NCBI GenBank assembly: GCA_937862845.1
Contig: CALMCK010000242.1
Coordinates: 1 to 5,183, forward strand
Direction of reading: 5' to 3'
Source of the DNA: an uncultured Burkholderiaceae bacterium
GTDB lineage: Bacteria > Pseudomonadota > Gammaproteobacteria > Burkholderiales > Burkholderiaceae
DNA: 5,183 bases
Position 1 is the stretch's first letter, and each line of letters begins with the position of its first letter. The position numbers were made by a program, and so were the translations under genes. Positions 1-5,183 of the stretch are shown piece by piece. A model generated the notes under the pieces. The model did no database searches. It was not told the origin of the DNA and was given only the letters and a program-made list of their open reading frames with translations.

Positions 1-1
1 C

Positions 2-2143
2 ACGGCATTGGTCGGCAAACAAGTTCACCTGCCGCTGTGCGATCGCTGTATTCCGATTATCGCGGACGAGTATGTGGACAAGGATTTCGGCACAGGCGTG
101 GTGAAAATCACGCCCGCGCATGACTTCAATGATTACGCGGTCGGTCAGCGCCACAAACTCGGTTTGATGAGCATTCTCAACCTCGATGCGACGATTAACG
201 AATCCGCACCCGTTGCGTATCAAGGGCTTGACCGCTTTGTCGCACGCAAGAAAATCGTTGCCGATTTGGCTGATTTATTGATTCAAGTCGCGCCGCATAA
301 ATTACAACAACCCAAATCCGACCGCACCGGCACCGTGATTGAACCGATGCTCACCGATCAGTGGTTTATGGATTTAACGGGTGAAGGCAAGGCCAAAATC
401 GTCGAACCCGCGCTCGCCGCAGTGAACAACGGCGAAATCAAACTCGTGCCCGAAAACTGGAACAGCACCTACAACCAATGGTTGAACAACATTCAAGACT
501 GGTGCATCAGCCGCCAACTCTGGTGGGGCCACCAAATCCCTGCGTGGTATGACGCAGAAGGCGACGCACACGTTGCCCGCACACACGAAGCCGCTCAAGA
601 CAAGCTCGGCGCAAAAATGCAAAAGCTGTTTGACAGCATCAACGACGCCGCCGACGTCGAAGCCGCAGCGGCGATTGGCCGACGCATGGATGTACTCGAA
701 AAAGGCGGCTTAACCCGCGACGAAGACGTGCTCGACACGTGGTTTTCATCCGCTCTTGTGCCCTTCTCATCACTCGGCTGGCCAAATGAAACGCCCGACT
801 TCAAGCATTTTTTACCGTCTTCCGTGCTGGTCACAGGCTACGATATTATTTTCTTCTGGGTCGCGCGCATGGTCATGATGACCAAGTATTTCACAGGTCA
901 AAATCCATTCAACGCCGTCTATGTGCACGGCTTGATTCGCGACGCTGACGGCAAAAAAATGAGCAAATCCGAAGGCAATGTGCTCGATCCTGTTGACTTG
1001 ATTGACGGCATCAACTTGCCCGAGCTGCTCGACAAACGCACCACAGGCCTGCGCAAACCAGAAACCGCACCCGCCGTGCGCAAATCAACAACCAAAGAAT
1101 TCCCCGACGGCATCCCAGCCTACGGCGCAGACGCGCTGCGATTCACATTCGCCTCGCTCGCCACACAAGGACGCAGCATTAACTTTGATTCAAAACGCTG
1201 TGAAGGCTACCGCAACTTTTGCAACAAAATCTGGAACGCCACGCGATTTGTATTGATGAATTGCGAAGGCCAAGACTGCGGCATCGACGATGCAGCCGAA
1301 CTCGACTACTCTCCCGTTGACCAATGGATTGTCAACGAACTCCAACGCCTCGAGCTCGAAGTCGCCAAGCAATTTCCAGAATTTCGCCTGGATTTAATCT
1401 CACAGCACATCTACCAATTCGTCTGGAATCAGTACTGTGATTGGTATCTCGAGCTCGCCAAAGTCGCCTTACAAAACGGGACTGACGCCCAAAAACGCGC
1501 CACCCGCCGCACCCTCCTGCGCGTGCTCGAAACCACGCTGCGCTTGGTTCACCCCATCATGCCCTACATGACCGAAGAGCTCTGGCAAGCCGTCGCGCCG
1601 CTCGCAGGAATGAAACACACCGACTCCATCATGCTCGCCGCCTATCCTGTGTCAGACAGCACCAAAATCACACCAACGGCAGACGCATGGATGCACGAGC
1701 TGCAAAGTCTGGTCGAATCCGTGCGCAACCTGCGCGGCGAAATGAATCTCGCCCCTTCCACCAAAGCACCGCTGTTCATCGCAGCGCCCGCCGCACAGCA
1801 CGCCAAACTCGAAGCATTTGCACCTTATCTAAAAACCCTCGCCAAACTCTCTGAAGTCACCGTCGCCGACACACTGCCTCAAGCAGCAGGTGCGCCCGTG
1901 CAAGTGGTCGGCGAAGTTGAAATGATGCTCAAAATCGAAATCGACGTGGTCGCAGAACGCGAGCGTTTGGGCAAAGAAATCACCCGTTTAAACGGTGAAA
2001 TCACCAAAATCACCACCAAACTTGCCAACGAAGCATTCGTCGCCAAAGCCCCCGCCGCAGTGGTCAGCCAAGAAAAAACCCGCTTGGCGGAGTTTCAAAG
2101 CACCGTCTCGAAGCTAGAGGCTCAGATCGCACAACTGCAGTAA
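2..2143 (+). CDS. valS: Valyl-tRNA synthetase, C-terminal three quarters (5' end outside window)
   Basis: This enzyme charges tRNA-Val with valine using ATP, in the cytoplasm, and hydrolyses mischarged Thr-tRNA-Val in its CP1 editing domain. The reading frame is open to the left edge and 713 residues are present. E. coli ValRS has 951, so roughly 240 N-terminal residues, including the HIGH motif, lie outside. The window opens inside CP1: the block KITPAHDFND at 104-133 holds the Lys, Thr and two Asp that form the editing pocket in Thermus ValRS. Next come DWCISRQLWWGH, DEDVLDTWFSSAL and the KMSKS ATP-binding loop at 956-970. The anticodon-binding helical region follows (NFCNKIWNATRF, WNQYCDWYLEL, HPIMPYMTEELW). 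The protein ends in a charged coiled-coil arm rich in Glu, Lys and Leu, typical of ValRS. The segment at about 584-709 is longer than its E. coli counterpart. The identity is secure; the true start cannot be seen. Confidence 0.98.
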   Translation, partial: TALVGKQVHLPLCDRCIPIIADEYVDKDFGTGVVKITPAHDFNDYAVGQRHKLGLMSILNLDATINESAPVAYQGLDRFVARKKIVADLADLLIQVAPHKLQQPKSDRTGTVIEPMLTDQWFMDLTGEGKAKIVEPALAAVNNGEIKLVPENWNSTYNQWLNNIQDWCISRQLWWGHQIPAWYDAEGDAHVARTHEAAQDKLGAKMQKLFDSINDAADVEAAAAIGRRMDVLEKGGLTRDEDVLDTWFSSALVPFSSLGWPNETPDFKHFLPSSVLVTGYDIIFFWVARMVMMTKYFTGQNPFNAVYVHGLIRDADGKKMSKSEGNVLDPVDLIDGINLPELLDKRTTGLRKPETAPAVRKSTTKEFPDGIPAYGADALRFTFASLATQGRSINFDSKRCEGYRNFCNKIWNATRFVLMNCEGQDCGIDDAAELDYSPVDQWIVNELQRLELEVAKQFPEFRLDLISQHIYQFVWNQYCDWYLELAKVALQNGTDAQKRATRRTLLRVLETTLRLVHPIMPYMTEELWQAVAPLAGMKHTDSIMLAAYPVSDSTKITPTADAWMHELQSLVESVRNLRGEMNLAPSTKAPLFIAAPAAQHAKLEAFAPYLKTLAKLSEVTVADTLPQAAGAPVQVVGEVEMMLKIEIDVVAERERLGKEITRLNGEITKITTKLANEAFVAKAPAAVVSQEKTRLAEFQSTVSKLEAQIAQLQ

Positions 2144-2168
2144 TCATTGTAAAGCAGCAAATACACCC

Positions 2169-2194
2169 AATCGGCGGCTCAGGTCGCCGATTTT
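2169..2194 (+). terminator. Stem-loop terminator after valS
   Basis: An inverted repeat starts 26 bases after the valS stop. AATCGGCG at 2169-2176 pairs perfectly with CGCCGATT at 2185-2192. One G-U and one C-G pair extend the stem to 10 bp and close a TCAG tetraloop at 2179-2182. The U tract is short, only four T at 2191-2194, two of them in the stem. It is therefore a modest intrinsic terminator and some read-through into the kinase gene is possible. Confidence 0.65.
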
Positions 2195-2198
2195 GCAC

Positions 2199-2227
2199 TT
2201 GAATAAAACTCAAAAAACGAGTAAATT
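2199..2227 (+). promoter_or_regulatory. Candidate sigma-70 promoter for the hexokinase-family gene (weak)
   Basis: TTGAAT at 2199-2204 and TAAATT at 2222-2227 are separated by 17 bases. Each hexamer matches the sigma-70 consensus at four of six positions. The region 2195-2279 is clearly more A+T-rich than the flanking genes. An alternative -10 is TATAAA at 2240-2245, which matches better but has no convincing -35 at the right distance. A promoter is expected here because a terminator precedes the gene, but the exact boxes are a guess. Confidence 0.3.
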
Positions 2228-2265
2228 CCTATATGTGGTTATAAACAACAAAAAATACTCCAAAC

Positions 2266-2271
2266 AGAGGG
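2266..2271 (+). promoter_or_regulatory. Ribosome binding site fixing the hexokinase-family start
   Basis: AGAGGG lies 8 bases upstream of the ATG at 2280, with an A-rich spacer. It decides the start: the reading frame is open back to a TTG at 2193, but that codon sits in the tail of the valS terminator and has no Shine-Dalgarno sequence at a usable distance. Confidence 0.75.
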
Positions 2272-2279
2272 ACAAAAAA

Positions 2280-3539
2280 ATGAACTTTGACGCCGCCATC
2301 GCCGCGCTCACGTTGACCAATGAGCAGCTCATCGAAACACGCGACCAACTCGCAGACAACATCTATAAAGGCTTGGCACAGACGGGTCAGCAAATCAAAT
2401 CACTGCCCGCCTTTCTGCGCAAACCCAAGCGCGACCTTGCTGGCGAGGTGTTCATTCTCGATGCAGGCGGCACCAATGTCCGCGCAGCGCGCATCCGATT
2501 GACAGCCGATTCTGCAGAATTCATCAAAGGCCCCATCGCCGATAAAACCTTGATGTTTGATGCCCAAGTCCCTGGTGCGGTATCGACTGATGATTTTTTT
2601 GGCCGCCAAGCAAGTTTATTGGGTCAACTCAACCCTCCCGACGAATTCACCCTCGGTTACTGCTTCTCATACCCCAGCGAAAACAAACCCGACGGCGACG
2701 CCTCATTGATTAACTGGACCAAAAACATCAACGTCGAAGGCGTCATCGGCCACTCCGCGCGCGGTTTGCTCACCACCGCACTGGCCAAACAAAACCACAT
2801 CGCCCACAAAACCCCTGTGCTCAACGACACTGTCACCGCGCTCATCGCAGGCGCGTGGATGTCGCCTGATTGCGACCAATACATCGGCCTCATCGCTGGC
2901 ACGGGCATGAACGCCGCAGGATTCTTTCGCAGCAAACAAATCACCAAACTCACACCAGACGTCGCCGCCCAATGGGCACCCGAAGAGCTCATGGCCGTTA
3001 ATTTAGAGCTGGGCAACTTTCACCCCGCCTGTCTGTCCGTCTTTGACGATGAGCTCGACGCCGACAACCCGAATGATTCACCTGGCAAACAACGCCTCGA
3101 AAAAGCCGTCAGTGGCCGCTATCTCGCCAATGTTTATGGTCGCATCGTCGGCCGTCAGGCGTGCATGGCACTGCCCGATGGTTTGGACTTTGACCCGCAA
3201 GACTCTGAGAACACCCATGCTGGCCACGTTACCCAAATGCGCCGCTACCAAGGCCCCATGGCATTGGTCGCCATCGCCCTCATCAACCGTTCCGCCGACC
3301 TTGTCGCCGCCGCGCTCGCAGGCGTCATCAAAGCGCAAGAACTGCCCAGCGACAAAGCCCAAATCATCGGCATACTGCCTGAAGGTTCATTGTTTTGGTT
3401 GACGCATGGCTATGGCCAACGTGTCGAGGAAACCCTCAACCGACTCATCCCAGACAACATCGCTGTGCGCATCATGCAAAACGACACAGGCGTCGATGCC
3501 AACTTTATCGGCGCGGCCTGTGCGGCATTGAGCATGTGA
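2280..3539 (+). CDS. Hexokinase-family sugar kinase (two-domain hexokinase fold)
   Basis: This is probably an ATP-dependent hexokinase or glucokinase making sugar 6-phosphate for glycolysis in the cytoplasm. It has 419 residues, close to the single-unit hexokinases of Bacteroides (about 400) and longer than Glk-type glucokinases (about 320-340). Motifs in order: phosphate-1 loop LDAGGTNVR (60-68); sugar-contact segments FSYPSE (129-134) and NWTKNIN (145-151); NDT (182-184) with the likely catalytic base Asp183; phosphate-2 loop GTGMNA (207-212); sugar-binding Glu243 in NLELGNF; QRLEKAVSGRYL (271-282), the family's conserved helix; and the C-terminal adenosine region GILPEGSLF (364-372) through DTGVDANFIGAACA (402-415). 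All key residues are present, so it should be active. No signal peptide or membrane segment is seen. It appears monocistronic, with terminators on both sides. Glucose, fructose or mannose preference cannot be read from the sequence. Family assignment is firm; the exact substrate is not. Confidence 0.88.
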   Translation: MNFDAAIAALTLTNEQLIETRDQLADNIYKGLAQTGQQIKSLPAFLRKPKRDLAGEVFILDAGGTNVRAARIRLTADSAEFIKGPIADKTLMFDAQVPGAVSTDDFFGRQASLLGQLNPPDEFTLGYCFSYPSENKPDGDASLINWTKNINVEGVIGHSARGLLTTALAKQNHIAHKTPVLNDTVTALIAGAWMSPDCDQYIGLIAGTGMNAAGFFRSKQITKLTPDVAAQWAPEELMAVNLELGNFHPACLSVFDDELDADNPNDSPGKQRLEKAVSGRYLANVYGRIVGRQACMALPDGLDFDPQDSENTHAGHVTQMRRYQGPMALVAIALINRSADLVAAALAGVIKAQELPSDKAQIIGILPEGSLFWLTHGYGQRVEETLNRLIPDNIAVRIMQNDTGVDANFIGAACAALSM

Positions 3540-3581
3540 GACTGCTGTGCCGTGACGCATCCAATGTCGCTGCATGATGCC

Positions 3582-3621
3582 AAAAAAAGCCCCAACGTGA
3601 TGAAGCGTTGAGGCTTTTTTT
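3582..3621. terminator. Bidirectional intrinsic terminator between convergent genes
   Basis: A7 at 3582-3588 and T7 at 3615-3621 flank a G+C-containing hairpin. GCC at 3589-3591 pairs with GGC at 3612-3614, then comes one C-A mismatch, then CAACG at 3593-3597 pairs with CGTTG at 3606-3610 around an 8-base loop. Read on either strand, it is a stem followed by seven U. It lies 42 bases past the kinase stop and 38 bases past the aldehyde dehydrogenase stop, so it can end both transcripts. The remainder of 3540-3659 holds no gene or clear signal. Confidence 0.88.
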
Positions 3622-3659
3622 AATTGCGTCAGTCCCTCGGGCAACGGGCTGCACATGTC

Positions 3660-5069
3660 TCAAAATCGAGATTTGAATAAAAATCGAATCAAGCGATTGG
3701 TCCATTTCGTGTACGGCGGTTTAATCAGTCGATTCAACACTTTTGCGGCAATAGAAGACTGCAGCAGCACTGCTTTGCTCGCGGAAAACCGTAAAAATCC
3801 CGCATGGCCGTGGTATGCGCCCATGCCGCTGCCACCGACGCCACCAAAAGGCAGATTGCTCTGCGCATAATGAAACATGCAATCATTTACCACCGCGCCG
3901 CCTGCATGGGTTCGGCTCAGCACTTGCTCGGCGCGGCGTGCATTGTCATCGAAATAATACAAAGACAGTGGTTTGTCGTGGCCGTTGACATAAGTCAACA
4001 CCTCATCGAAGGCCTCATACGTCATGATGGGCAATATGGGCCCAAAAATCTCATCGCTCATGACCCGCATTTCCTCTGTCACATCGGTCAACAATACTGG
4101 TGCAAACACATGCCGATGGTTCGCTTCGGTGCTTGGCGTCGCTGGCACCGCATGCGCGCGTGCGCCTTGGGCGACGGCGCTGGCGACCAAGTCACTCATG
4201 CGTTGCCATGCGGCTTCGTTAATCATGTGGCTGTAATCTGCCGATTGTGTGACATCGCCCCAACGCGTTTGCATGGTGGCGAGCGCGGCCTCGATGAATG
4301 TGTTTTTTTGTGAGGCGTGCAACCAAACATAATCTGGCGCAATACAAGTCTGTCCTGCGTTCCACATTTTGGCGCTGATGATGCGCTGTGCCGCCTGCTC
4401 AATCGAAAAGTCTTTTTGGATGATGGCGGGTGATTTGCCACCGAGCTCAAGCGTCACCGGCGTAAGATTCTGTGCGGCAGCGGCCATGATTTTTTTACCA
4501 ATGCGGCCAGAGCCCGTGAAAATCAAATGGTCAAACGGCAATGCCGAGAACGCAGCGGCAATCTGTGCATCGCCTTCGACGACACTGACTTGCGCGGGAT
4601 GAAAGGTTTGCGCAATGAGCTGAGCCAACAACGCCGAAGTCGCGGGCGCGAGTTCAGAGGGCTTTATCATCGCCGCATTGCCTGCCGCCAGCGCATTGGC
4701 CAGTGGTGTCAGCGTCAATGAAATCGGGTAATTCCATGCGCCCATAATGCCCACCACGCCCAGCGGTTGATACATGACGCGTGCGCGCGACGGCCAAAAC
4801 AACCAGTCCGTCATCACTTTAGTGGCACGCATCCAGCGCTTGAGGTGGCGCTTGCTGTGGCGTATCTCGCGCAACAAAGGCATGAGCTCGAGCAGCTGGG
4901 TTTCTTGCGCGACACGTTGACCAAAATCCGCATTCACCGCAGCAATCAATGCCTGCTCATTGTCCAGCAACATCGTTTCAAGTTTGTCCAACGCCTCCAT
5001 GCGATTGGCGTATGGCATGGGGAACGTGTTTTGAAAATGCAGTTTATGTGCATCGAATAAGTCTCTCAT
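3660..5069 (-). CDS. NAD(P)+-dependent aldehyde dehydrogenase, ALDH3 / coniferyl aldehyde dehydrogenase (CalB) type
   Basis: This enzyme oxidises an aldehyde to the carboxylic acid with NAD(P)+. Residues are numbered from the ATG at 5069, giving 469 residues, normal for ALDH3/CalB proteins. AWNYP holds the oxyanion Asn113. GSGRIG (186-191) is the Rossmann cofactor turn. LELGGKSPAII carries the general base Glu208. NAGQTCIAPDYV carries the nucleophile Cys242 (codon 4344-4346). DEIFGP holds the cofactor-ribose Glu340. LPFGGVGGSGMGAYHGHAGF (406-425) is the class-3 signature. These positions closely match Asn114, Glu209 and Cys243 of mammalian ALDH3A1. The C-terminus is strongly basic. The start at 5069 is preferred over the in-frame ATG at 5093 (477 residues) because it has a good ribosome binding site and an ATGA overlap with the upstream hydrolase gene. 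The CalB-like C-terminal region suggests coniferyl or another aromatic aldehyde, but fatty aldehydes are equally possible. Family assignment is firm; substrate is inferred. Confidence 0.93.
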   Translation of the reverse strand: MRDLFDAHKLHFQNTFPMPYANRMEALDKLETMLLDNEQALIAAVNADFGQRVAQETQLLELMPLLREIRHSKRHLKRWMRATKVMTDWLFWPSRARVMYQPLGVVGIMGAWNYPISLTLTPLANALAAGNAAMIKPSELAPATSALLAQLIAQTFHPAQVSVVEGDAQIAAAFSALPFDHLIFTGSGRIGKKIMAAAAQNLTPVTLELGGKSPAIIQKDFSIEQAAQRIISAKMWNAGQTCIAPDYVWLHASQKNTFIEAALATMQTRWGDVTQSADYSHMINEAAWQRMSDLVASAVAQGARAHAVPATPSTEANHRHVFAPVLLTDVTEEMRVMSDEIFGPILPIMTYEAFDEVLTYVNGHDKPLSLYYFDDNARRAEQVLSRTHAGGAVVNDCMFHYAQSNLPFGGVGGSGMGAYHGHAGFLRFSASKAVLLQSSIAAKVLNRLIKPPYTKWTNRLIRFLFKSRF

Positions 5070-5182
5070 TTGATTGCTTCCTGTCGCATCCATGTGCTCA
5101 TGTGGTTCAGTATTTCTTCGCGCATCGCCAAAGACTCATTAAAAATCTCATGGTAAGCCGAATCATAGCGCCGCACCGTGGC
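5066..5182 (-). CDS. Alpha/beta hydrolase, lysophospholipase / monoacylglycerol lipase type, C-terminal end only
   Basis: Only the last 38 codons are in the window; the gene continues past the right edge. The readable peptide includes RRYDSAYHEIFNE, followed by a short amphipathic helix to the TGA at 5066-5068. In monoacylglycerol lipases and related lysophospholipases (the Hydrolase_4 / S33-like group), a Y-x-x-x-x-H-E segment near the C-terminus holds the histidine of the Ser-Asp-His triad. Here that would be the His codon at 5150-5152. The nucleophile Ser and the Asp would lie outside. Such enzymes hydrolyse acyl esters. The stop overlaps the aldehyde dehydrogenase start by four bases (ATGA), so the two are almost certainly one operon, with this gene upstream. 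The promoter is outside the window. The assignment rests on a short motif, so the specific substrate is unknown. Confidence 0.75.
   Translation of the reverse strand, partial: ATVRRYDSAYHEIFNESLAMREEILNHMSTWMRQEAIK
5077..5082 (-). promoter_or_regulatory. Ribosome binding site for the aldehyde dehydrogenase
   Basis: On the minus strand AGGAAG (complement of 5077-5082) lies 7 bases before the ATG at 5069. It is inside the coding sequence of the upstream hydrolase, as expected for a translationally coupled pair. The alternative ATG at 5093 has no comparable purine-rich sequence before it. Confidence 0.75.
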
Positions 5183-5183
5183 G

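Noticed and set aside
8..10. TTG as a possible start codon of the valyl-tRNA synthetase frame
   Set aside because: The frame is open to the left edge, and the protein at this point is in the middle of the conserved CP1 editing domain. It is a truncation by the window, not a gene start.
953..959. A7 run at the KMSKS motif of valS as a possible slippage or frameshift site
   Set aside because: It simply encodes Lys-Lys-Met in the conserved loop. No downstream stimulatory structure or alternative product is evident and the frame is intact.
2193..2279. 29-residue N-terminal extension of the kinase from TTG at 2193
   Set aside because: It starts within the valS terminator tail, has no ribosome binding site and encodes an AT-rich Lys/Asn-rich stretch. 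The ATG at 2280 has a good Shine-Dalgarno sequence and a normal family length.
2657..3016. 119-codon open frame on the - strand opposite the kinase
   Set aside because: It is antisense to conserved hexokinase motifs, with no recognisable domain. It is best explained by the codon bias of the real gene.
3631..3652. Second small hairpin (CCC/GGG pairings) after the bidirectional terminator
   Set aside because: The pairing is short, needs a bulge and has no T tract. It is probably chance.
3804..4313. 169-codon open frame on the + strand opposite the aldehyde dehydrogenase
   Set aside because: It lies wholly inside a well-conserved gene on the other strand, resembles no family I recognise and has no supporting start signals. 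It is a shadow frame.
5070..5093. 8-residue longer start of the aldehyde dehydrogenase at 5093
   Set aside because: There is no Shine-Dalgarno sequence before it, whereas the ATG at 5069 has AGGAAG at 7 bases and an ATGA junction with the upstream gene.

Overview
This window looks like ordinary chromosome from a proteobacterium, most probably a betaproteobacterium of Burkholderiales type. That placement rests on remembered family resemblance: the ValRS wording near its C-terminal helices and the CalB-like aldehyde dehydrogenase. I could not run a search, so it is tentative. No phage, insertion sequence, CRISPR array, rRNA or tRNA gene is visible, and I do not see a novel multi-gene system. 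The most unusual item is a sugar kinase of the two-domain hexokinase family, where a proteobacterium would normally carry a Glk-type glucokinase.

Layout, left to right. (1) Positions 2-2143, + strand: the C-terminal three quarters of valyl-tRNA synthetase (valS), cut by the left edge inside the editing domain. (2) Positions 2144-2279: a short intergenic region with a stem-loop terminator at 2169-2194, a weak candidate promoter and a clear ribosome binding site. (3) Positions 2280-3539, + strand: a 419-residue hexokinase-family kinase, probably transcribed alone. (4) Positions 3540-3659: the gap between convergent genes, holding a symmetric A7-stem-T7 hairpin at 3582-3621 that can terminate transcription from both sides. 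(5) Positions 3660-5069, - strand: a complete ALDH3/CalB-type aldehyde dehydrogenase. (6) Positions 5066-5182, - strand: the last 38 residues of an alpha/beta hydrolase of lysophospholipase/monoacylglycerol lipase type. It overlaps the dehydrogenase start by an ATGA and enters from the right edge.

Functionally, valS is translation housekeeping and the kinase would feed hexose into central metabolism. The hydrolase-dehydrogenase pair is translationally coupled and so likely shares a physiological role. A plausible but unproven one is releasing an acyl or aromatic product from an ester and oxidising a related aldehyde to the acid. The two + strand genes are unrelated in function and appear separated by a terminator. 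There is no gene-free stretch above 300 bases.
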